From: Branchiostoma floridae
Taxonomy: Eukaryota > Chordata > Leptocardii > Amphioxiformes > Branchiostomatidae
Assembly: GCF_000003815.2 (NCBI RefSeq)
Contig: NW_023365706.1
Location: 167,127-231,126, forward strand
Direction: 5' to 3'
Length of the DNA stretch: 64,000 nt
Shown here: piece by piece, positions 44,926-56,035 of the stretch
Position numbering within the stretch: the first letter of the stretch is position 1
Layout of the letters: every line of letters begins with the position of its first letter
Notes under the pieces: model-generated
The model's database searches: none
What the model saw: only the letters and a program-made list of their open reading frames with translations
What the model was told of the DNA's origin: nothing
Position numbers and translations under genes: made by a program

Positions 44926-45158
44926 ATGGCGACGTTCGATCGTACGCCACAAGTGCGGGAGGTGGTGGCAATAAAGAGACGGTTTTCAACAATTGATCAC
45001 CCTTTGAGTCCAGTTGCTGGTTAGTAAAACAAACTTTATTGAGTTGTTATCATGATAATTGTGAACTGGAAGCGGATGTGATAGATCTCTGCCATTCCAG
45101 CTAACAATGCGGTGATGCAACCTCCCATGGAGCGGTCAGGCTATTACAAGAAGGGACG
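44926..45158 (+). CDS. First two exons of an unrecognised gene
   Basis: Exon 1, 44926-45019, encodes MATFDRTPQVREVVAIKRRF followed by STIDHPLSPVA; donor G|GTTAGT. Exon 2, 45101-45158, joins in phase 1 and encodes ANNAVMQPPMERSGYYKKG, then a donor-like CG|GTATGT. The frame also stays open past that donor (RYVFDLDVFECVVIGAFSGI) to TGA near 45225. A CpG-containing upstream region and an aacATGGCGACG start look like a genuine promoter-start context. No domain recognised. Downstream exons are not visible; LINE debris begins at about 45194, so the gene may be truncated. Confidence 0.45.
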
Positions 45159-45193
45159 GTATGTTTTTGACCTCGATGTGTTCGAATGCGTGG

Positions 45194-45541
45194 TCATCGG
45201 AGCCTTTTCAGGAATATTCTGAACATTTGAGTCTCTCGGTTATGCATTCCTGTGGTTATTACTGATGTTGCATTTACCGTATCTCTGTAGATTCCCTGTT
45301 GTTGACAAAACGAATTAAGGTAACAGAACGAATAAAGTTTGACTAGCGTTAACACTGTACCTACATGTGTGGCCCATTTAAGTTCTTTATCAACTGTAAC
45401 ACGTAAGTACTTGTGTGCTGAAACTACATTCAGCACTTCGTTACTTAAATGCACATGTGTCGTTTGTGGTCCCAATGAGCATTGCTTTGACAAGCTGTTT
45501 GCTACCGACCAGTTTGAAAGTCTATCTATATCTGATAGCAA
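45194..45541 (-). pseudogene. LINE reverse-transcriptase thumb fragment
   Basis: The minus frame reads LSDIDRLSNWSVANSLS, then HVHLSNEVLNVVSAHKYLRV and TVDKELKWATHV, the standard post-FADD region of Jockey-superfamily RTs (…W…N…K…YLGV..D..L.W..H). It is 5' and 3' truncated and from a different family than the two elements at 38-44 kb. Confidence 0.7.
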
Positions 45542-45596
45542 AGCCTCTTGATATGTAATCGGATATATGCAATACCTAGAAGGAAGGCAGCTAACT

Positions 45597-46180
45597 TTAT
45601 CACAATTAGTATCCTGGAGGAAACTCAGTTAAGGAACTACGTCACATCTGATTCTGAACAACTTACCAGAACATCTCCAACACAGTTGGCTCGTTATTAT
45701 TGAAATGTGTAACATGCTGTCGCCAATCTTTACGACCTCATATTAAGCAAATTACAGACAACATAGGAGCGCTTGGTACAGTACCTTAGCCGGCCGTTGT
45801 GAGTCTCTTTTGGGCCGTGGTGACTTGAAGACAAAATTCACATTGCTTGTTTTACACTAAGAGCAAACAAGACAAACTACCTTTTATAGTCAGTAGGTTT
45901 TGGTACGTAAGTTATCTTGTGTTCATATTCTGTGGAAAGGTTCAACCTGTAGTGACCCCCTTGACCAAATACAAGCCCAAACTAGCACTGTGTAGGGACC
46001 TAGATTTCTTCGGGGTAGTGCCTGAGGGTCTCCCGTAAGAATTCCCGTTGCACCACCTGGTGGCACGAAGGATTCGCTTCGACCAATACAAAAGTACAAA
46101 ATAGTCTTTTTCATACATAACAGTTCTTAGCACTTTCAGATTGATCAGTCGAACCATACAACCGAATTATAGTTTCGTCT
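45597..46180 (+). repeat. Inverted promoter-proximal repeat, then repeat R1 copy 3
   Basis: 45597-45690 is a minus-strand copy of the promoter-proximal repeat. From 45777 gccggccgttgtgagtctct, GGTTTTGGTACGTAAG and CGTTGCACCACCTGG match R1 at 29190-29760. Confidence 0.7.
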
Positions 46181-46280
46181 GTTACTTTGTAACTAACATG
46201 AGTTAACCTAAGCGGGTATTGATAACTCTTTGTGAGTCGTAAATGCTAAGTACTTGATCCTCGTAAATGCAGCCCACCGT

Positions 46281-46500
46281 AAAGCCCCGGTCACAAAGCG
46301 CGTACGATTCCTTGCGATTCCTTCCGATGCGCAGGATAAGCGCAGCGCGTCGTAAGTCGGGGGAGAATCGGAAGCAATGGTTTAAGTATATAAAGCCGTG
46401 GTCACAAAGCGCGTAGTGCATCGTACGATGCGGTCATAAGAGCGTGCCTGCGTCAATCGCAGTGAATCATAGTAAATCGGGGAGCGTCGTATGGCGAAAA
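46281..46500. repeat. Two copies of a ccggtcacaaagcgcgta element end
   Basis: ccccggtcacaaagcgcgta at 46284 and ccgtggtcacaaagcgcgta at 46398, both followed by CGTACGAT-type sequence. They look like nested MITE ends; the opposite end is not identified. Confidence 0.45.
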
Positions 46501-47454
46501 ATAGAGCTGAAATGGATTTTGAACATGTTCAAAATTTCGCTATCGTCGTAAGATTTTATTTGCCCCCATAGCAGACTTCATTATGGCAATTTTTGTCTAC
46601 TGATGAGGTTATAGATCTATAAATTGTTAGCATGTTGTGATGGTTTCAGTTTTCCCTGATATTGTGGATATTGACGAAAAGGGAAAATATATCAGTCGCA
46701 ACTGCCACAGTCGCAACCAGAGAACAGCGCGCCCCGCACAGGTGATGCAGACAATTGTTTGATCGCTTCATGCACGTGAGTTTATAATTAGATCAAATCT
46801 AAGCTCTCGTCGGTCTTGGGTCAGTTTACCATAATCGTACTAACCATGGGGACAACTCGAACATAAAGGCAGGCTCCATGAGTCGGAAATATATATGATA
46901 CAATGCTTATGATATGATTTTTGTATGATGGCATCTTTTTGTTGATAGCATATCATGATACGATCTTCGAAAGAGCCTGACACGCAGAGCCGGCAAGCAG
47001 GCCGAGATAATAATACCAGTACTCACGCTTGATCTGAACTTTGCTTGTAATACTCTTGTTATCATGGTCTCTTTTAATTTATTTTTACAGTTAAATATAT
47101 TATAGGAAGATATTCAACAGCTTAGACCACATTTTGTTGGTTAAAGAAGCACAAAAGCGGCCAGGCGGCTATTCAAAAGAGACACAAGTGAAAAATCGTA
47201 CGACGCTGGAAAAATTTTGAACACCATCCGATGCGTTGCGATGGCTGATTTTGCTTAATAGTCGGTTGTATTTGAGAGTAAGGGTTATAAATGTTATGGG
47301 AAAGTAGTGGTGTATTTATTTAATGACACAGAGGATGTCCATCTGATTAGTAATTATTAAAATGTGACAATTGTGTAATGTGCGTTTAAGAGGTCGACGG
47401 CATATGGTAGCGTGGTGTTCCTTAAGCTTTATGTTTGGCATTTAAACTGTCTAA
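46501..47454. other. No gene recognised
   Basis: AT-rich sequence with scattered CGTACGA motifs that probably belong to the decayed element at 46281. Confidence 0.35.
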
Positions 47455-47469
47455 GGTTGTCAGCATTAT

Positions 47470-48002
47470 TGAGGTTCGACTATGTACGGCGCCCAAAATC
47501 ATATCGATTCGAGCTTTCATCACAGCCCACCAACACAACAAGTATGAAACCAATCCATCCAGCCGTTCTTGAGTAATCTTGTACACAGAAAATAATCTTG
47601 TACACAGAAAATATAACCTCCATGACATTTCATGGAGGTAACTACTGTGCCAACTGTTACAAATATTTCAAACAGTCCTTAGCAGACATAAATAAAACTA
47701 CTGGGGGTTCCCCAAACAGCTGTCACCTCACTATCTGCTTGCAGCTAAGCCCATTAACAAACACATACAGCACGATGCCTGTACCAATATATTTCAAATA
47801 TAGGGGTGATTTCTGATATTATTACATCGATTATAACGACAGATACGGCTCCCAAGATCTCATCGATTCGAGCTTTCATCACACCCCACCAACACAACAA
47901 GTATGAAACCAATCCATCCAGCCGTTCTTGAGTAATCATCTACACAGACAGAGACACATAACAGAAAATATAACCTCCATTCCATGACATTTCATGGAGT
48001 TA
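47470..48002 (+). repeat. Two direct copies of a MITE-like repeat
   Basis: 47478-47640 and 47846-48000 share tcatatcgattcgagctttc-type starts, ccaatccatccagccgttct and a terminal acctccatgacatttcatgg palindrome. The same palindrome type occurs at 9688. The element is non-coding. Confidence 0.8.
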
Positions 48003-48009
48003 AATATTA

Positions 48010-49312
48010 TGTACGAGTTGGAAACCAGTATCAGCTAAGCTACTACCTGAGTTTGCCATGCATTACATTGTCTGCAATTTCAATAAATCTAAGATCTAAA
48101 TCTTTCTTGTTAGATCATCAAGGCAAAGCAACTTTGACCCAATATGACCCTCCTATCTTTTGACGTGTGCTGGTTATCCAGACGAAAATCATCCAGCACA
48201 GTACGACCGCTTGTCCATCTAAGCTATCAGAAGAGGGTTTGATGCAGTGTCTTTGTGGTTCATATGAATGTTCGTGCCACTTTGTGGCACTGTAAATGAG
48301 TAGATAAGCAAGTTTGCGAAGATCACTGGTTGCAGTACCTTTGCATGCCGTAGAGTGTCTCCTTTGTGCCTTGCTGACTGCAGGCACTACATTCTTAGAC
48401 TTGATACCACCCCCTCCCACCCGATAGTCACAGCCAAGAATGAGATATGCTTGTGCTGGAGGTGAGCCAAACGTCCGTCAGGTCGCTGTCAATCAGGTGT
48501 GACTCAGCTTCCTCAGTATTCATTGTACTAGACATAACCAGCTTTCTTCTTAAGATTATCAAGGCAATAGAAAAAGATGTTAATAATGTTTAATGTGTGG
48601 GCAACATTGAACGCCCCACCCTTCTCCAATCGAAGCTTGACAATCATCTGCCGCAGGTGTTTTAGTTTACTTCCTCCAAAATGGGGACCGTCGTGTGCTC
48701 ACTGTCTTCCTTCTTCCGTCAGTTTCTTGCCTGAGCCCAGGATACGCTGAATGTGAAATTCCACCATTTTTGGAAATCCCCGTTGCCATATAGCAACTGG
48801 TAACCACAGACCTAAAAATTTCCATTTTTCATTTGGGGCTACTGACACAAAATTGAGAAAACTCGATTTTTTTAAATAGTTCGGCCACCTTATGGTAAGT
48901 TTTCACATTACAGAGATTCTTAATGTCTTCTCATGTGGCAGCAGATTTTTTGAACGAGATGTTCCAAGCCTTGAACCAATTACAATTATATGATACTAAT
49001 TTGTTGCGTGTTTTACAAAACATAATAGATCTGGTGAGAAAACAAAATTTGATGTTGCTTGTATTTTTGCTTCATATCAAGTCGTAAAAACTGTTTGCGA
49101 CATTTCGAACATATCAATAGTAACGAGCCACCTGTGCAGTTTCTTAACTCAACTTCCTCCGAGAAATTATTGTCTTTAAGTCAGCTCCCCCCCCCCCCCC
49201 TCTAAAATAAAATCAAGGCGAAAATCAGAAAAATGCTGGTGACGATTGTTTTTTATATGTGGGCAATTTCACACACCGCCCTTCCCCAGCCCGGGCAAAT
49301 TTCAATGATAAC
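48010..49312 (+). repeat. Segmental duplication R2, copy 2, with dead first exon at 48681-48749
   Basis: Near-identical to 30270-31605. The dead exon again begins ATGGGGACCGTCGT and carries the same frameshift and TGA, so the damage predates the duplication. Confidence 0.85.
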
Positions 49313-52140
49313 GGTGTTAAAAGTGTTACCTTTTCTGACATCAAAATAAACTGTCAATACTCGAAGCTGTGCTTATGATACACAGCAGTGTCTGTGGGTA
49401 AATCAAGTGTTCGGTACAACTTCGAAATCAGGTCTGACGCAGTTCCTTAACTCAGCTTCTTCCAAAATATCTATTGTCTTTAAGACAGCCGTCTTTCATA
49501 AGACCGGGGCAAGAGTTTTTTCATGTGTGTTCAGCTTTACACAGACATCATCCCGTGCTTGTGCTGATATTGACACCTGTATTTGCTGAAGGTCAGTCGA
49601 GCGTCCGACAGGTCGTTCAGAAGCAGGTGTGACGCATTTCCTAAACTCAACTTCCTCTAAGATTTTCACTGCTATGGGACCGGTGAGGTGAGGTGAGGTG
49701 AGAGTGTCTTTGGGTAAATAGAGTGTTCGTTTCAAGCTTTGAAATCAGGTGTGACGCAGTTACGTAACTCAACTTCTTCCAAGATATCGATTTTCTTTAA
49801 TACCACCGTTTTTCATAAGATCATTTCACCAAGCTTAAGAGTAAAAAAAAATGATTATGATAAAATGGATAAAGACCAAATTTGAGTCGTTTCTTCCACG
49901 TGTGTCTATCATTAATAAAACCGCCAATACATACCTGTGCTGAAGGTCAGTCAAACGTCCGAAAGGTCGTTCAGAAGCAGGTGTGGCGCAGTTTCTTAAC
50001 TCAACTTCCTCTAAGATTTTCTCTATCTTAAAGTTAATCTGAGACTACCTTCTTAAGGCAATAGTAAGGAAAAACGATGACGATAACAAGAATAAGCACA
50101 CCATTTGATGTTGAATAGTTTGTTTATGTGAGACCATCATTACATAACCCCCTCCCCAGCCCATGCTGGAGTTGCGCCCCTGTTACTCACGAAGTTATGA
50201 AGACATGGATGGAAGTATGCCTACAATGAAGACGAACATGTGCTTGTGTGTACACAAAAACGTTCGTCAGACCACCAAAGAAGACAGTAAAGGTGTTGAC
50301 AACAAGATAAACTGTCAATAGTCGAAGCTCTGCCTACGATACACAGCAGTGTCTGTGGGTAAATATAGCGTTCGTTAAAAGCTTCGCAGTCGGGTGTGAC
50401 GCAGTTCCGTAACTCCGTTTCTTAAGATATTAATTGTCTTTAAGACAGCCGTCTGACGTAAGATCATTGGCACAAGAATAACAAAAGATGATGACAAAAA
50501 GGATAGATTCCATCGTTGAGTCGTTTCTTTCATGTGTGTCTATCATCAAACCTCCGGACCTTCCCCAGCCCAGAGTTGTGTGCTTGTGGATAAACAAACC
50601 GTCCCTGAGATCACCAAAGCAGACACTAAAAGTGTTTTCATCACAATAGTCGAAGCTCTGCTTCTGACACAAAGCTGTGTCTGTGGGAAACAGAACCTCC
50701 CGTGAGATACAACAAAATCATGTAACGCAGGTGTTGTAGTAATACTTCCTCCAAGATCCTGTCTTTTCTGTCCGGTAGTTCAGAAGCAGGCCTGACGCAA
50801 TTTCTTAACTTCCTCCGTGGTTTTCATTGTCTTACTGTAACCCGCTTCCCCTCTCGAGACCCCCAAGGCAAGAGTCAGAAAAAATGCTCAAGGGTTACCA
50901 CCAAACTAGAGTTTGTTTTCCATGCCATGCCAACTTAGGTTAAGAATCCTGCCCTCCCCCATCCCGTTCCAGAGCTGTGCCCCTGAACTTAACAGCTTAG
51001 ACATACCTGTATGTGCTGGAGGTGAGCCAAACGTCCGACAGGTCGCTCAACTCAACTTCCGCATGAGTCAGAAAAACGATGATGATCAAAAGGGTTACCA
51101 AAGTTGAGTTTGTTTTTTCATGTGTGGTGTGCTTGACACGTGCTGACATTGACATCTTAAGACATACCTGTATGTGCTGGTCAGCCAAACGTCCGACAGG
51201 TCGTTCAGAAGCAGGTGTGACGCAGTTCCTAAACTCAACTTCCTCTATGATTTTCATTGTCTTAATGTTGATCCTTTTCCTTCTTAAGGCAATAGTAAAG
51301 ACAAATGATGACGATAACAAGAATAAGTATGTTTAATTGTTTGTTCGTGCGAGACCATTACAACCCCCCTCTTGAGCCCATGCTTCAGCTTCGCCCCTGA
51401 TATTCACGAAGTTATGGAGAAAAGGATGGAAGGATGCCTAAAATGAACACAAACAAGTGCTCGTGAATAGTTTGTTCATGTAAGACCATCATTACAGCCC
51501 CCTCCCCAGCCCGTCCGTGAGTTGCGCCCCTGATATTCACGAAGTTATGAAGACAAGGATGGAAGGATGCCTACAATGAAGACGAACATGTGCTTGTGTG
51601 TACACAAAAACGTTCGGCAAACGACCAAAGAAAACAGTAAAGGTGTTGACCTTAGACCTTAGGTCTTCCCGTGCCGAAGGTGTTGACAACAAGATAAACT
51701 GTCAATAGTCGAAGCTCTGCTTACGATAGTAGCAGTGTCTGTGGGTAAATATAGTGTTCGTTAAAGGCTTTGAAATCAGGTGTGACGCAGTTCCGTAACT
51801 CCGCTTCTTCCAAGATATCCATTGTCTTTAAGACTTGTCTTATATAAAATCATCGGGGCAAGAGTAACTAAGATTATGATGACAAAAAGGATAGGTTCCA
51901 TCGTTGAGCCGTTTCCTTCATGTGTGTCAATCATCAAACCTTTGGACCTTCCCAAGCCCAGAGTTGTGTGCTTGTACATAATCAAACCGTCTGTGAGATC
52001 ACCAAAGCCATTAAAAGTGTTTTGCCTTTTTAAAACAATAGTCGAAGCTCTGCTTATGACACAAAGCTGTGTCTGTGGGAAAACAGAACCCCCCGTGAGA
52101 TGCTTCAAGACCAGGCATGACGCAAGTGTTCTAGTAATAT
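49313..52140 (+). repeat. Array of degenerate promoter-proximal repeats
   Basis: At least eight copies of CAGGTGTGACGCAGTTCC, CTTAACTCAACTTCCTCCAAG lie near 49431, 49624, 49747, 49977, 50392, 50786, 51213 and 51778. Many are preceded by cctgtgctggaggtgagcca, AACGTCCGACAGGTCG and followed by ATTGTCTTTAAGACAGCCGT. Two unit types alternate (TTGAAATCAGGTG and TTCAGAAGCAGGTG). The last member leads straight into gene E. No exons are visible between copies. Confidence 0.8.
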
Positions 52141-52150
52141 TTCCTCCAAG

Positions 52151-52645
52151 ATGGCGAGTGCCGTACTGCTCGCTGTCTTCCTTCTGTCCGGCAGTTTCCC
52201 TGCCCGAGCCCAGGACACCAGAACCGACCAGGCTGGGTCCGTCCTGCGGGAGTATGTAGACAAGGGCTACTGTACCTACACCTATGTGGTTCCGCCTGGG
52301 TCCCGTACTGAGGGCTGCACGCCGCCGGGCCTCGAGCGGCAGCTCGCCGAGACCGAGGAGGAAACGGGCCGCTTGAAAAATGAAGTGGATCGCCTGTCGT
52401 CGCTGTTGGAGACTCTGCTGTCAACGGTGGACAGTTTGTCTGCTGAACTGTCGGAGGAGAGAGTCAGAAGTGCACAGCTGGAACGGAACCTGACACAGGC
52501 GCTACAAGAACAGAAAACAAGTCAACAAGGCCAGATAGACAGTCTTTCCACCCAACTGTCAAACCGTGCAGAGCTGCAGCAGAACCTGACACGGAAGCTA
52601 CAAGAACAAGAAACCCGTCTACAAACCCACCCCTGTAAAAATTAG
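52151..52645 (+). pseudogene. Gene E: first exon truncated in its coiled coil
   Basis: ATG 52151 opens a signal peptide (MASAVLLAVFLLSGSFPARA), the two-Cys motif CTYTYVVPPGSRTEGC and about 100 residues of coiled coil close to genes B and C. At 52629 the repeat (CGTCTACAAACCCA) breaks into unrelated CCTGTAAAAATTAGCCCGTC sequence and the frame ends HPCKN at 52645. There is no DVIIKQ end and no donor. It could make a secreted short coiled-coil peptide, but a broken exon is more likely. Confidence 0.7.
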
Positions 52646-53045
52646 CCCGTCCGAACGCGTCTGAACGGCCCGTTCGGAACGGGTCCGTTCGTACATTGAA
52701 CGGACTCGGGGACGCTTTTACGAACGCTCATGAACGTCTTGAACGCCCGGGAACGTACCATTTTGGCCGATTTGAACGGCCGAACGGCCGTTCCGAACGG
52801 CCACGTGAACGTTTATGCGAACGGCCATGAGAACGGCCCGTTCAGAACGGCCGTTCAGAACGGGCGCTGAACGGCCGTCAGAACGGGCGCTGAACGGCCG
52901 TGGAACGGCCCCCAGCTGCCGCCAGGACGGCCGCGGAACGGCCCCCAGCTGCCGCCAGGACGGCCGCGGAACGGCCTCGTTGTGCGGTCTGAATGGTACA
53001 GAACGCCCAGCAACAGCCGTCGGAACGGCGCGGAACGGCCTCAAA
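52630..53045. repeat. GAACGGCC/GGCCGTTC-rich element
   Basis: About 400 bp packed with gaacggcc, ccgttcgg and relatives in both orientations, including two direct copies of aacggcccccagctgccgcc plus aggacggccgcgg (52913-52977). It begins exactly where the gene-E coiled coil breaks. A weak outlier (cggaacgccgttcc) is at 53297. The open frames through it are low-complexity. Confidence 0.8.
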
Positions 53046-55972
53046 ACAATGTGAAGCGGCTGCTTAGGATAGTACAGTACACAGGCACACAAGTCACTTT
53101 TTAACTCCTTTAGCTCTGTTGCATGTGGTAGCTACTCTTCAAGGAAGAACTAAACACACACACATACATTTCCAGCAAACATAACGTTTCAGCATTTCAA
53201 AATTGCAATAACAATAAGCACTGCTTTCTCCGGGGAATTTTCGTATAATTTAAACTCATTGAGCTAAATCTATTTTCGCTACGAAAGCCTCCGGTCGGAA
53301 CGCCGTTCCTAGCCTGTGTTTGCAATGTCCATTAGGTTAATATCGTAATTCTTCAAAATGCGCTGAATCACACACGTATTGGTCCCAAACATTTTAAGTA
53401 ACTTTAAGTTGCTCACTATGGAAAACTAAGCAGATGTCTATTATTATCCCCAGGGGTTCCCATGCTGATTTACAACATGTGTGTCAGTTCCCCCCAGTTT
53501 ACGAAACTACTCGTACTAGTTATAATTTAATAAACAAGACGAATGTCCACAACAATGCAATATAACAATCTGGAATTTCATCAGACCACGACGTTGCTTT
53601 CTATAAGGACAAAATTAACATCATCTAACCTACGACAGAACAATTTGCGTTTATTTGATACTGAGTCTTTACTGACCGAGGACGTAATATTATACTATAA
53701 TTCTCCCTCCCGCATCAATGTCAATGATTGATAGGGTGATAAAAGCCTGACAGATATCCATTTGCGATGTTCTCTTAATTAATTATGGGGTTCAGCCCTG
53801 CCATAAAGAGCTTGGCTATCTGACTTACGACCGTCACTCTAACTGGGAGCAAAATTACGGTCTTCTGGCGATGTGTACAATTGTAAATCAGTGGGGGTAA
53901 CTGGACCTCCAGCGTTGTCGGAAGTCGCCACAGACTTCCTTTTTTGCGCCGCCCAATTTTTCGTGTAAATTTCAAGGGAAAAAGCACAATTCTAGCGCTC
54001 TCCGTTACAAACTCAGTCGGACACTTATTTTAATGAACTATAGCAGTTTTCTGATAGATTCCGAGATCCTCTAGGACTGTAAACGTTTTTGTTTACATTG
54101 CCCGTTTTTGTTTACATTCATCAATCTAAAGTGGCACGTGCGGGCGGCAGCCACCACACTGTTGGAGTTTTCTGATAGGTCTACCCCAGAGGCTACGCCC
54201 CTTAGAGGGCGGAGTTTATTATCTGAGTCCCTTTGAGCGCTTTCCCGCTCGGACTTTGTTTTCTGTGATTGACAGTGCAACCATGGGAACCTTACCCCCA
54301 GGAGCGGAAGGCCGTCTTCTTGGTGCATATATTAACCATCATAAGGGTATGAACTTTTAAAGTACATGCAGATACGCGATGCTTCCCTGCCCTGGTCTGC
54401 CACAGGAAAATATTCCTGGATAAAAGGAGTTGTAGAGACCTCTATCCTCAGTTCCAGTGTCCTGTCAGGGGACCATGCGCTGGAATCTATCGCAGACAAT
54501 ATGAAGAACATATGTTTGCTGGCGCGGCACTGCCGCGAGCTAGCGAACAAAAAAAAAGTTTGGCCAAAGAAAAGTTGCCTTCATTGTGAAATCTAAGTGG
54601 TCAGGAGGGCTGGACAAATAAATAAAAGGCACAGAGTGTTGTATGTAACCGAATAATATCCAACCGACACTAGCAATAACGTGGCTTGCCTGCTTCTCTA
54701 CTGTATTCTAGCCTCCTACTCAAAAAGTTTGTGACAAGGCTGATCAGATGGTCACTGTTGATTGTAAGTAAAACTGCGATTGACATGTTAAAGATAAGTT
54801 ATTCCTAAGTTAAGTTATGTGACTGTGTAGTTCCCAAGTATTGTATGGTGTCTGTTTCTATAATTGTCCGGGGAGTCCTGAAAAACAGGCTGAAGCCTGA
54901 GCGATGTACTCTGGTAAAACAAATAAAAACGAAAACGAAACGAGATAGAAATCATACTGTACAAATTGTGCCCCAAAAAAAGTAGGACCTCGGAAAGACA
55001 ACAAAAGTTGAAACCTGTTAGAGTATCTCATTGTTATCGTTGAAGTACAGGACGACTATAGATTCTTACTTCTAAACAAGTATTTTCTCTACTTTCACTT
55101 TCATGCACCATTGTCTTTCTGGGTCGATCAGAAAGTATTACCCCTAGTCCCACCGCGTAAAACTTCTCTCGGTTTTGAAATACTACCCCGGCGGCAGATA
55201 GATAAAACTCTCCCGAAGAGAGCCTGGCCAAGCTACAATAGACTGCATACCAGGATACAGCAAAGTTTAGAGGGTCAAACAAAACTCAACCTGTTTTCAG
55301 GTGGGAGGTATCCTACTGGGTCTCTAGGGAGACCGGCGTACAACCGATATAATCTTGGGACAGTTTACTCTAATCTCCAAGCAGATCCTACGGTGCCATA
55401 AGATAGTATGATTTTCTATCAAAGCTGGCCAGGGACTATAGCCGGCTAAGGGAGCCAAACGGGCACCTATGGGGAGTTTGATACTATACATAACGCACCG
55501 TGGAACTGGTTCGAGATAAAGTTTACTCCCGAAATAGCATTACCTACTATATAGCTCAACCCCTCAAGAGCACAAGCCACGCACGGTATACAACTGTTGC
55601 GCACACCAACATCTATCAGTATTCTGAAACTATTGGTTATGGATTGCTGGAAGTGGAACTGGAAAAGTCGTGTAGTAGAGAAATTATGAGTTCAAGAGGA
55701 TAGGAGCGGTTTCAACTGGAGCGAGACTCTTGCCTAACCGAAGAACTCTACAGACTACTGTACTCAAATCAAGGAGGTTATATCGTGATAAAACCTCTTT
55801 GCTCAAATCAAACAAAAGCACTTCGTGCAATCAATCACAGCCGCGGACAGAACTTTGGTAGGGCGATATTGGTGCATCACCAACTTCGTTTTTAGACGGA
55901 GTGGCCAAGGGAGTCAGTGCATGCTTTAGGTCCGGAGTGGCTACGCGGCCGAAACCCTCTGGTAGCAAAATG
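53046..55972. other. No gene recognised
   Basis: Several short frames (for example MQIRDASLPWSATGKYSWIK from 54366, and MELVRDKVYSRN at 55500 after a non-ATG start) lack splice or family support. From about 55110 the text has a mosaic, transposon-like look (ctctagggagaccggcg, ctggccagggactatagccg). Confidence 0.35.
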
Positions 55973-56035
55973 ACCCCAGCCCGATCTAAAAAAAATATCT
56001 ATCGTGTGATAGATATTTTGAGATCGGGCTGGGGT
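55973..56035. repeat. Long foldback hairpin, about 27-bp stem
   Basis: accccagcccgatct plus aaaaaaaatatctatc pairs with gatagatatttt plus gagatcgggctggggt across a gtgt loop, with only one or two unpaired bases. Size and pairing resemble a miRNA precursor or a collapsed MITE. Confidence 0.85.

Noticed and set aside
52815-53054. Arg/Pro-rich protein from the GAACGGCC block
   Set aside because: Composition follows the repeat in every frame, with no homologous motif.
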